The notes beneath the pieces are model-generated. The model saw nothing but the letters and a program-made list of their open reading frames with translations, made no database searches and was not told the DNA's origin. Source: Primula veris (Eukaryota; Streptophyta; Magnoliopsida; Ericales; Primulaceae). Taken from it: a stretch of 64,000 bases of DNA. The stretch is taken from the NCBI GenBank assembly GCA_963682055.1, contig OY821740.1:14842814-14906813 (forward strand). Reading direction: 5' to 3'. Of this stretch, positions 1 through 10,375 are shown one piece after another (position 1 is the first letter of the stretch; every line of letters begins with the position of its first letter). The position numbers and the translations under genes are program-made.

Positions 1-150
1 TATTTGATAACCCGTAATATATGAAAAATATATGAAATTGGTGAGATTGTTTTCTATTTATTGAGTTTTGAGACTATTGTAAACATTGTGGGTTTCAAGT
101 TGAAAGAGAAGAATCCATATGTACAATATTTGAGAGAAATTCATATGTAT

Positions 151-365
151 GGTATGAAGTTTTAAAATTAGGGTATGAAATTTTGAAATTAGGATATGAA
201 GTTTTAAAATTAGGGTATGAAGTTTTGAAATTAGGATATGAAGTTTTAAAATTAGAGTATGAAGTTTTGAAATTAGGGTATGGATTTTTTGAAATTAAGG
301 TATGAAATTTTGAAATCAGGGTATGAAGTTTTAAAATTAGGGTATGACGTTTTATAATTAGCATA
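151..365. repeat. 20-bp minisatellite, about 10 copies
   Basis: A run of degenerate copies of a unit close to GGTATGAAGTTTTAAAATTA, alternating between AAAATTA and GAAATTA versions. The open frame that crosses it on the minus strand is only the repeat read as protein (an NFKTSYP-type iteration) and I do not consider it a gene. Confidence 0.85.
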
Positions 366-1620
366 TGCATATTTTGTGAGTTTTTAATCATTTTTAGAGA
401 GAGATGAGTGATTAGCACTTGTTAGAAAAAGGTGCGATCATCGTGTGTTAGAGAGATAAGTGCGATTAGAAAGAGATATGTTAGATTAGAGAGAGATGTT
501 AGGTGTGAGAGATATATGTTAAGTTAGAGAGATAGATTAGATTAAGAAATAATAAGTATATACATGTATGTTTTTGGTAATTTAAATTATTAGAGTATGT
601 TTTTTGTAATATAATAGGGGTATGGTATGTTTTTGTTAATTGCCCCATAAATTAATAATGCAGAGATCATATGCTAAGAGTAGAAAAGTTTTATTGTTCT
701 AGTAGAAAAAAAAAATCGTTGATTTGGCTGATTAATACCTAACCATTACATGGTTTAACATATATGTATCAATGTATGATATTGCTTGTTAGTTATCTGG
801 AATATGCATAAACGTATACCTGACATCATAACGTATTAAATACTATTTATGCAAAAGTATAGTTGACTGCAGAACGAATTGGTAACAGATTAACAACTCA
901 TGTGGATTTATATGTTAATTGGTATTCTGTAAAACCCACGCATATATACGGCCCTATTTGGGAGATTAAAAAAACATATAGTTATAAGTCGGACTGTATA
1001 TGACATGAATTGAAACCAGGAATACTATTTTGTAATTCGCTGAAACTATTGACTGTGCATATTAATTACTAAAGGACTAAACTGAAACATGCTGAAACTT
1101 GTGGGCTGACTTAGTAATAATATTGTAAGAGAATACTTATAAGTTTACTGATATTATGCTACGGTCCCTATAGTTTAACCCTATACACATAATAGTATAC
1201 AAGTTCAAATATGTCTAATATATGGTCAATGCATGCGATCTTAATGTAATTTGTCAATTACCATGAGTTAATATTTGATTTCTTTCATGATATAATGAAT
1301 CTTGTGAATTACCATGTATGTAACTTGCGTGTATATTGTAAATTGGTAAATAAAATATATTACGTACATGAATAATTTAGTTACCATGTATAAAACTTAC
1401 ACATATAGCAATAGAATAATTAAATATTAAGTAATATCTTGCTTAGTGTAAATTGGTGAATTTAGATTGTGCTAATATGTACTACCATGCTACTGCTATA
1501 TTATTTAATCATGCAAGCAGGTACGATCTATGTATTTATTTACTGTCATGTACACTTGTGTAAAATATGGTAAATTTGTGAAATCATATATTTTCACATT
1601 TAAGTTGGAAAAATTATAAA
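366..1620. other. AT-rich intergenic, no gene seen
   Basis: A purine-rich stretch of loosely repeated GAGAGATATGTTAG-like units lies at about 400-545. Beyond it there are short recurring phrases such as TACCATGTATG and GTAAATTGGTAAAT, but no coding sequence, RNA gene or clear transposon end that I can support. Confidence 0.5.
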
Positions 1621-2222
1621 CCCTCCCCAACTAAACTCACCTATTTGGATACGATGTCTAGGAAAGATATAGGCGGAAGTCGATATCCTAATGAGGTCGG
1701 GTTTTAAGTGGCATTCGTGCCCTCCACCCTCAGCGTATTTCCTGGTCGTTTTTCAAGTAGAGCTACCGAAAGAGGTTGATTAAATAATAATTTCACCGAG
1801 TGTGTTTATATAGTGATGTATGTTTCGCCGAATTGGTGTTTCAGTATCGACCCGTCGTTCGATCAATGAGAACTGATTCACATGAGAAGCAAAACTAATA
1901 TTTTCGAACCTGTCGTTTCGAAAAAAACGTTTGTGCTTGTGCAAACCATAAACATATAAACCAGTCGTTTTATATGATAAATAATCCAGAACTCCCAACA
2001 CATATTGGATGCCATCTATGATGAGAAAAATCGTAAAAACATACTTGCGAAATGACTGTTTAAACATTGATTTTAATCCGTCACCACATGTTACTCACCA
2101 TGATGTGTGAAAATGTGATGCCCAAAATTTTTTTTTGGATGCCATCTTTGATGAGTAAAACACGAGTTTGTTGTTACCATAAGGTTAAATGCTAAGGCGT
2201 TGATTTTATTCCGCCGTCACAT
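1621..2222 (+). other. probable Copia 5' flank, badly decayed
   Basis: This stretch has higher GC than its surroundings and runs straight into the gag remnant. The phrase GGATGCCATCTNTGATGAG occurs twice (about 2008 and 2137), suggesting a short internal duplication. No LTR or methionyl-tRNA primer site was recognised, so assignment to the element is by position only. Confidence 0.3.
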
Positions 2223-2618
2223 TTGAGACGTGATGACGTCTATGGTGAACAAATATCTGAAATTGACATATTGGAGCAATCTTTTACCAAAATACTAGCT
2301 TGGAAATTGTATTACATAAGCAGTATCGTGAATTTATATTCACCATGTTCCTTTATCGCCCATCTGTTATTGGATAAGAAAATTTCCCCGTTGAGTAGTT
2401 TTAATCCTATTGGATCAATGGTGAATTGTTTGCCTGCTATTAATGCTCTTCGTGTACATTTTATTTCCACGAATCGAGAACCAATACAATTGTTATTTGT
2501 CTTGAACTGTCGCGATCCCGATGAAGCGCTTAGCTCCAAGACAGTAATTGAAAGGAACAATATGACCCGTTGTCACAAAGTAAGAGATAATGCTCAAAGA
2601 GGCAACTCTATGCTATAA
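2223..2618 (+). pseudogene. Copia retrotransposon gag remnant (UBN2-type)
   Basis: The 131-codon open frame reads like a decayed Copia gag. GEQISEIDILEQSFTK matches the conserved segment that is usually G..VSE.D.LEKTF, and FIAHLLLDKK followed by FNPIGS and LPAINA matches the family run LI..LLLAE, RPTGS, P.VNA, in the same order. The block normally between them (the LLQQQYRERGF region) is scrambled, and no zinc knuckle follows in frame. It has the same orientation as the pol remnants and LTR further right, so it may belong to the same element, with A/T-rich material inserted between. I found no 5' LTR or primer-binding site. Confidence 0.6.
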
Positions 2619-3360
2619 AGACAAATGTTCTGCACGGTTACTCCTTAAATAGTTCAAAACTATTATAAAGGTGAAAAACCCGATGCTAATGTGGTTAAAG
2701 ATAACTGAAAGAAAACTCTTGAGACCCCCGATTTTGTGTCTCAAATAAGTTTGGTACCTTTTTTTATTAATCTTGATAAATCATTGAGCCATTTTTTCGC
2801 TCATCTGGATTATGTTTTTCCATTTGGATTATGTTTTTTCCATTTGGACATACTTTTGGATTATGGTTTGCCTGTTTACAAAATTTCTCGAAATAATTTA
2901 AAGTGTTTTGAGCAAATTCCTTTGACAAATATGACCAAACTTTAAATTATGAAATTTTAGGCAATACTTGTGGGGTAGTTGATTTTTTTTGGAAATAGGG
3001 GGTAACAGTGTACCACATAATTTCACCAACTATTTGCCTAAAAGAGTACTCAGTGACAACGATTCTGGACATGTCGTTCCAAATCAAAATATTTGGTAAA
3101 ACCAAATTGATTTGTCAAATATGAGGTCTTATACTCATGTAGGTCCTGCCGTACCTTATTGAGTTATAAAATATTCGATAAAACCAGTGTTATCTAGTAA
3201 TAGCTCATGGAAGAATTAAAATTTCTTTACATATCCTCCATTCAATATGACCAAAAGCGTATTTTAGAGGAGTTGAAATGTCTTTAACCGTTAAATAATG
3301 ACGTCAGCTAACATTTTCAGTTAAGTTGAAGGGCAAAATGGTCTTACATACTAAATTAAC
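2619..3360. other. intergenic, no supported feature
   Basis: Follows the gag remnant. It contains a short imperfect repetition of CATTTGGATTATG around 2805-2860. No zinc knuckle, protease or other Copia domain was recognised in any frame I read. Confidence 0.4.
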
Positions 3361-3465
3361 TAAAAAAAAAAAACAACAGCCCATGAGACTTGAACCCTAG
3401 TATGTTTAACAAAGTGGAAGATTTTTAACCACTTTGCCACCAATACTTCTACTATAATAACAGCG
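3361..3465 (-). mobile_element. tRNA-derived SINE-like head
   Basis: Read on the minus strand, the sequence has a good pol III A box (TGGCAAAGTGG, about 3431-3441) and, about 45 nt further on, a B box (GGTTCAAGTCT, about 3387-3397), the spacing expected of a tRNA-like SINE head. It then runs into a homopolymer tract at 3361-3372 that is T-rich in this orientation; some plant SINEs do end in T. No target-site duplication was located, so the borders are approximate. A functional tRNA is unlikely because I see no clean acceptor stem. Confidence 0.45.
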
Positions 3466-3492
3466 TTATATATATATATATATATATATACA
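3466..3492. repeat. (TA)n microsatellite
   Basis: Simple TA dinucleotide tract. Confidence 0.85.
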
Positions 3493-3596
3493 CTGTATAT
3501 GTGTATTAGATGTGTATATATACACTTTGGGACTGATTTCGTAAATTTTGGAAAATTCAAATTTTATATTTGTTTCATTTTGGTCCTTACATTTTC

Positions 3597-3812
3597 AAAA
3601 AAATAGTTTAAAATTACAACAAAATAAAAAAAAAACACAAAAAAATTATAAAAATCACAAAAAAATATAAAAAATAACAAAAATAACAAAAATAACAAAA
3701 AATTATTAAAAAAATTATAAAAATCATAAAAATTCATAAAAAAATATAAAAAATTATAAAAATCACAAAAAATCACAAAAAATAAAAAAAAAATTATAAA
3801 AAAATTAAAAAG
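3597..3812. repeat. A-rich degenerate tandem repeat
   Basis: Low-complexity A-rich tract made of loosely repeated ATAAAAATCACAAAA-like units. The minus-strand frame through it (Phe/Tyr-rich) is an artefact of composition. Confidence 0.75.
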
Positions 3813-3965
3813 TGGTAGATATAGTCAATATGAACTTATGGAGGTAGCTATGAGTAATATAAGTTAAAAAATGGTACCTATTGGGCATTATTTGTAAAAA
3901 GAATTTTACAGCAAATGTGAAAATGACTAGATTAATCTTTTATAGACATGATTCAATTTTCTTAA

Positions 3966-4545
3966 ATAAACTAAAAAGGGTGCAACAAAAATATGATTTT
4001 TGACTATTTTTTTCATTACACGTTATCAATTTTACTAACTAAAATAATTTTATTTTTATAGTATACTTTTCTTTTGGTCTTACATGTTTGTTTTTTTTTT
4101 TTTTTTTGTTTTTTTTGTTTTTCAGTAACTTTCTTTTAAAAAAAATCTACTTTGCTCTGATAAGTAGTATTTAAGATACAATTTCTAGACAAATGGGTTT
4201 TTATGTTATAAACAATTTAAATTTGAATGGAAAAAATGAGTTCTTCTTTTTATCATACATGCATGACCAAACGTACCAACTAAAAAAAGGTGCAACAAAA
4301 ATATGATTTTTGTCTATTTTTTTCATTACAAATTATCAGTTTCACTAACTAAAATTATTTTTTTTTAGTATAATTTTATTTTCGTCGTATATGTTTTTTT
4401 TAAATGACTCATTTTTTTTAAGCATTTCTACCGATGAGTAGTATTTAAGTTATAATTTCTAAACATAGATTTTTTTTTTTTTGTTATAACAATTTAAATT
4501 TTAATGAGAAAAAAATGTGCTATAGTTTTTATTTTCTATACATGA
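3966..4545. repeat. Tandem duplication, about 310-bp unit
   Basis: The segment starting with GGTGCAACAAAAATATGATT occurs near 3979 and again near 4289, and similarity continues past it: both copies carry TTCATTACA, ACTAACTAAAAT, GTAGTATTTAAG and AACAATTTAAATTT in the same order. This is a diverged head-to-tail duplication of non-coding DNA. Confidence 0.75.
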
Positions 4546-5000
4546 AGAAATGTACAAAATAAAAATACTTATTATTTGTAGTGTAAGTTATTAGTCATAC
4601 ATATTATTTTTTACACTTTCTTTTATTTAATATTTGGTGCCTTTTGAGATTATAAGTATCAGATTGATTATATTCATAAACTACAAGGACTACTTCATTA
4701 ATAATGAATAAGTGTGAAGTTGATAGAAAAAAATAGTTTACAAAATTGAAAAAATATATCAGTAAAATACACTAAATCAAAACTAATTTAAGTTTCATAA
4801 GGGTAATTTTGTACTTTACTAATTTTTATTAGATAATTTGACGGAAATATACTAAATCGAAAGTTTTCATAGTCCAGTATGCTAATCAGTAAATTTGTTA
4901 GTTCAGTATAATAAATCGAAAACGCATGATAGTTGAATATAGTAAACATTAATTATCTCAGCATTTAAAGTTACCTTACCATTTCGCCTGTCGTCGATTG
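4546..5000. other. intergenic, short element fragments
   Basis: AT-rich. Around 4840-4930 the phrase TACTAAATCGAAAG and variants recur; it resembles the terminal sequence of the small inverted-repeat element at 14581-14800 and is probably a decayed relative. No gene seen. Confidence 0.35.
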
Positions 5001-8000
5001 ATAAGAGTATTTTGATATTGTGGCATTGACCGAATGAGATATTCCCGGGTCAAAAGACGATACTTGATTTATAATCGCATAGCATTTGGATTCTCTTTGA
5101 GGATATATTTCGTGATTAATCCGAAATCCATGTCACTAATGCTCACTTTGAAAGACTAGTATGTGTAAAGATCACGAAATGGACTGTAGAATTCTTGTAA
5201 AGAATTGAAGGAGTTATTGTGGACTTATCCAACCATAAGATGGACCATAGATATAAATGGTTATGGTTGATGGATCAACAATATGGTCACATTTTACTGC
5301 TATCCACATAAATGCAGCACTTTCCAAACTGTTAGCCTTATCATTAAGTTGATGACTCATGATCCGGATTATCCTGAAAAGTCTAGTCGACTTGATAATA
5401 CCGAAGAGTAAGAATCGAAATTTCGATTTGAATTACTTGAGTTTGGAAATTGAAACTGCCTGTCGATTATGTTCAGACCCAAATGGACTCACGGAAAGTT
5501 TGATGATGCGACTGCAAATGATTGCACGCATTTCTTGGTCTAGCGCACCAAGATTTATATTTTCGTGTGGGGTTATGCTATTTTGCTGCATTGGTCCGTC
5601 ATGAGCCCCATAGACACTCAAACACCATATGTGGACCAGCTGGTTACTGGTTATGACCCAGAAATCTCATATTAACGCGTGTTTAGAGTGATTAATTAAT
5701 ATTTTGATTGAGCCGCTATAGCGTTCAAAATATGGACCTCTGAAGGGGACATAAGTCGATTATGAATCCCATGCATATCATTTGATAGAGTAACCTTGGT
5801 AAACGATCTCTTTACCGCATGATATGCGAAAGTGACATCACTAAGACTGTTCTCCCCGTCGTAAGGGGGCAATTTGCACGTTACCGTTGATAAGGAACGA
5901 CATGAAGTAACGTGGCATAACACACTCAGTCTTAGCTTGATCCCCAAAATTGCATTTAGTGATAAGTAAGTGCATAGACTCTCTCAAGTCTAACTAAATG
6001 CCAAACGCATTTAATGACTTTATGAGATGTCACGAGATCATTTATACATGCTGTAAAATGCTTGCAAGGATAAACGTCCTTGTCGGACGCCGTGTTCCAG
6101 TCGTAACACGTTGCTTTGGCCGAACCCGCCAAGCAAAGGACGCTGCCGTCGGCCGTCAGTCTGTCATCCTTCACAAGATACGAGGAAGTTGACCGGTTCT
6201 TAATTCGTTCAGCCCCAGAGGTGGTGAACTGAAACTCGTTTGTCGCACGAGATTATAAAGGATCAAGGAGATGTGTGATTTCCTCCTCATCCTAAGAATC
6301 TCGAAATATCTGTCGATCATTATATCTTAGACGATATTGAAGCAAAACGAGACTGTCATTGATTACTTGTTCATATATTCAGTGACGACTGATAATATGA
6401 GCAAATTATGACAGAGAACCATGTACCGTTGCCTGAAGTCAACGTAGAATAGACTGGACTAATGGAAACTTGCAATCCAAGTAGACTCCTTAGCGAAAGT
6501 GTGTTCGGACCTGTAGCTTAACACCACCAATGTTAAACGAGTTCGTTTATTTGGTTATTCGTAAGGAAAAGTGATGAGAATAATGAGATTGTAGAATGCT
6601 CGCCTAGTAGCGCAAGGCTTCTCTCACATCTTGGAATTGATTACGAGATGGTTGATTTCCTCATAATAGACGTTATAACGGTCCCCTACTTTATCAGTTT
6701 AGTAGTTTCCTAAAAACTGATTATGCAGCATATGATTATGGTCACTGTTTTATCTCTATAAGAATTTAGACAAAGAGATATAGATGAAGGTCCATGTGTA
6801 ACTTCATAATGCTTAAATCAAGTAGTTCCTGACCACGGAACACGATCTCAATTAAATGAGACGTTCAATATATGGATTAATATAATCCGAGCGGATGTGG
6901 TATACCCGCCTAAGTGAGTACTTGATTAGCTTGGGATACTTGAACAAGTATTATGCCCTTGCGTGTTTTATTACGCGATCCATTTTTGGATTTGCCTTCG
7001 AGATGAAGGATCTTGGGAACACACAGTAGTAACTCGGGCTGATGATCGAGTCCCGTAAAGATTGAATCTAAGTCCATGATTCAGACTACACCTAGAAGGT
7101 GTTATGACGTTTTAGTCATCATGACGCTAAATTGTCAGATTCTCCCATGATCGTTCGATCACTAGACATTGATATAGACCCAGTCCATCCCTGATGAGAC
7201 GATGAAGAGATATTGAACCATGATGTTCATATCTAAGTACAATAAGCGCATCATTGTACTTGGTTTAATGTGGTAGGACGAACATCTCGTCTGCTGTGAA
7301 TGATATAACTCGACACAGCATCGCGCTAACACGCTGCCATCGAAATAGCACTAAAGACACATTCCCTTACCTTATGGTAATTTTGGAAGTGGGCTAGTTT
7401 ATCCCATTTGCGTCATCAAGTGTACCTACCCCCTTCGGTACTCGAATTAAAGCAACCCTTTTTCGGTTATACCGATGCCGGTTACTTATCAGACCCGCAT
7501 AAGAGATATTCCTAACATGGTCTGTCTTTACCATTAAGAATAAGGCAATATCTTGGAGGTCTTGGAATGACTCCAAACAAATCACTCTGATCTATTCGTG
7601 CTCTATGAGACGACTAGAAAGTGTATATGGCTTCGAGCTCGTATTAGCCATATTTGAATTACATATGCTCTGTCTCACGATCCAGATAAAACACTTGTTT
7701 TATTTGAGGACAACTTGTTGTTATCGATCAAGAGATACATGACTAAATTATGCTATTTAGCATTTCTTGCCGAAATAAATCTTCACATATGAATTTTAAG
7801 AGCATCATGTCGAATGCTCGTTTTATTCCACGTTATATTTTATTGCATACAGTCGTGTGCAAATAAATGAGACATCCAGTCGAATGCTCGTACTCTTTCT
7901 TGGAATATGAAATCTTTGCACTCAGTCGTGTGCAAGTGAGGGGAAGCATACAAGTGAATGCTTATTGCACTAATTACTACTTAGTCGAAATCCTCGCACC

Positions 8001-8552
8001 CTGTCATGTGCAAGTGAGGGGAACATCCAGTCGCATGCTCGTGTACTCTTTTTGTCCTTAGACCAAGATTTTTTTTTTTACTGGGTTTTCCTTGACAAGG
8101 TTTTTAGCGAGACACGTTTCCATTATATCTCACTTAAGATTGCTAAAATTAGGGGGAGTATCCTGTTGTATACTTCTTACCACTGTGTACTCTTTTGTCA
8201 TTCGACTAGAGGTTTTTCCCACTGGGTTTACTCTAGCAAGGTTTTGATGAGGCACCTGTTTTGTGGTTGATCCCCTGCTACTACCACTATTGCACTCTTT
8301 TTTCTTCGATCAGATATTTTACCATTGGGTTTGCTCTGCCAAAGTTTTGATGAGACACACTGTTTCGTGGTTAGTTAATTACATGGAATTTCGACATATA
8401 TCATTCGATTACACAGTTTCTCCTAGGTACCAGTTTTGTCCCACACTGGGTTTTTCGGCCCTAAGGTTTTTATGTGTTTAACACTGCGAATGAACTCGAC
8501 TCACATCGACAGCATGAAGACGAACAATTCAAGACGTACAAAGGGGGAGTAT
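5001..8552 (+). pseudogene. Decayed Copia pol (RT and RNase H remnants)
   Basis: No long frame survives, but read across frames the Copia reverse transcriptase can be followed. Near 6460-6500 a WK.AIQ..SLAK segment appears; near 6545-6580 VRK..ENNEIVE; near 6636-6660 GIDYE; near 6670-6705 DVIT followed by Y.ISL.VS. Near 6890-6930 there is a stretch matching SGRMWY.RLSEYLI. Near 7460-7510 GYTDAGYLSDPHK is the start of the Ty1-type RNase H, followed near 7705-7720 by FEDN. Many stops and frameshifts interrupt it, so it is dead. Integrase and protease could not be recognised in 5.0-6.4 kb, and small minus-strand frames here are not genes. Confidence 0.7.
8030..8490 (+). repeat. Iterated 3' Copia non-coding motif, about 4 copies
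   Basis: The motif ACTCTTTT...CACTGGGTTT...AAGGTTTT.AGAC, often found once between the pol stop and the 3' LTR of plant Copia elements, is present four times here in degenerate form, at about 8040-8115, 8186-8255, 8287-8360 and 8430-8475. A separate repetition of GTCGTGTGCAAGTGAGGGGA-like units precedes it at 7850-8040. Confidence 0.6.
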
Positions 8553-8722
8553 TGTAGTATATTATTGGACTATTGTGTCTTAACTAAGTTGAGGTTTCTA
8601 GCTTGTATAACCATATCTTCTAGTATGTAAAAAAAAGGTTAGTTACCGTTATTAATACATTCTGATTAATAAAAACTATGTTGTTGTCTCTCTATATTAT
8701 CTTTATATATATTCACACAACA
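8553..8722 (+). repeat. Copia 3' LTR (solo in window)
   Basis: A polypurine tract (AAAGGGGGAGTA, about 8540-8551) is followed at once by TGTAGTATATTATTGG and the segment ends ...TTCACACAACA, giving the TG...CA borders of an LTR. Inside, at about 8670-8690, there is an AATAAAAA polyadenylation-like signal and a CTATGTTGTTGTC stretch typical of Copia LTR 3' halves. About 170 bp, short but within the known range for Copia. No matching 5' LTR was found to the left. Confidence 0.6.
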
Positions 8723-9685
8723 AAAACAAAATAATTATCCAAAAAAAGTATTAAATCAATTTTAAATTAATAAAAAAGGAATCATCATCAGCTTGCTGTC
8801 TCCCTGGAATGCGTAAAGCTTAAGTTAAGAAAAACAACTCACAAAAAAGCAGAGCTTTAATTTATATTATCATCCTTTAGTTTCAAAATTAAATAATAAT
8901 TATTATCCTCCTTTGTAGTAATACCAATATCATTTTCAATTTCACGCCACATATCAGATATATTACCGGTGGTAAATTCTATCTCCCTCTCTCTATTTTA
9001 TCTTACTTTTTTTCTTTTTTTTTTTGTGTTTTAAAACCAATTAGTTCCTTGAACTAGTACTATAAAAGTTATTTTCTCTAGGTGGGTTTGATTTATTTGA
9101 TCTCAAATTTTGTTGGGTATTTGGAAATTTTGTGATTTTATGTGGGTTTGGGTTTTTTTCCAGCTGGGTTTAATTTATTTGATCTCTTTTTTTGTTGGGT
9201 CTTTGAGATTTTTGTTACTTTTTTGTGTTTTTTTTTTCTCTTTGTTTCTAGGTGGATTTTTTTCTTTCTTTTTTGCTGGGTGTTTGGAATTTTTGATAAT
9301 TTGTTGGTGATTTGGATTTTCGACCGTGTCTGAAAATAATAGTTGAATTTGTCTTTTTAGTTTTTGTGTCCCACATATTCCCTTATTTAATAAGTATTGT
9401 TATTTGCAAATCATGAATATAATTTATATTTGAAAGTTGATTCACATATTTATTAATCAAACTAACTCTAACCAACGTTTTTTAATGTTCGTGAAAATCT
9501 GACTATTATTATGGGACGAAAGGAGTAACTTTTATTGGTAGGTTTTTGTTTTTTTATCTTTGTTTCTTGGTGGGTTTTGGATTTATTAATCTTTGTTTCT
9601 GGTAAGAGGTTTGGATTTATTTTCTCTTAGTGTTATTGTGTTTTTAGTTTACTAATATTTTATCTATGTTGGCTTAAAGGGAGAG
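8723..9685 (+). promoter_or_regulatory. Upstream region and probable 5' UTR intron of RABC1-like gene
   Basis: AT-rich up to about 8980, then a CTCCCTCTCTCT tract at 8982-8994 of the kind common in plant 5' UTRs. From 9080 to 9650 the sequence is very T-rich and repeats GGTTTGATTTATTTGATCTC and TTGTTGGGTNTTTGG phrases about three times, as plant 5' UTR introns often do. Small plus-strand frames here are Phe-rich artefacts. The transcript start is not determined. Confidence 0.35.
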
Positions 9686-10337
9686 ATGGACACGTCACCG
9701 GAGTTTGATTATCTGTTCAAGCTGTTGTTGATTGGAGATTCTGGTGTCGGAAAGAGTAGCCTTTTATTCAGCTTCACCTCTAACACCTTCGAAGATCTAT
9801 CTCCCACCATTGGTAATCGTTATATCTTTGTGTACACAGTATACGTGTGCACATGTATATCTGTTTGTGTTTGATTTATTTGGTGAGGGAACTGATTTAA
9901 GTTAAATGTGTCTGATGACATATTATCATGTTTGAAAAATTATTGCAAGTTCGGACTCGGAAGATAATTAGTGCTTATAAGATAGAACAAAAAAGCGACT
10001 CAGGAAAAGATTTTGATGAATGGTAGCTACAGCTGATGGTAGAGGGTGGTATTTAGATTTAATTGTAGTTTTGATTAAAGAAGTCAGCTTTCCTTCCTAT
10101 ACATATATGCATATGCTAACGAGCTTGCTTGTTAGAATGACTGGTTGATTGTATTTGTTCAGATTGATGAGAACACCTTACGAATCGAAATGGTAGGTCT
10201 GGGAATGTTAGCAATTGAATACAAAATCTTTAAACAAGCAGGACAGTAAATTGTATGATATTTCGAGTGGTCTGTTAGGAAATGCCACATTTGTTCATAA
10301 TCTCTGTTTCCATATATATATATATATATTTAAAACA

Positions 10338-10375
<38 letters not shown>

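Noticed and set aside
95..418. Minus-strand 107-residue frame with NFKTSYP repeats
   Set aside because: It is only the 20-bp minisatellite read in frame; no coding features.
3564..3776. Minus-strand Phe/Tyr-rich frame
   Set aside because: Product of the A-rich low-complexity tract.
9110..9333. Two overlapping Phe-rich plus-strand frames that look like membrane proteins
   Set aside because: T-rich non-coding sequence just upstream of the RABC1-like start, probably a 5' UTR intron; no conserved protein.
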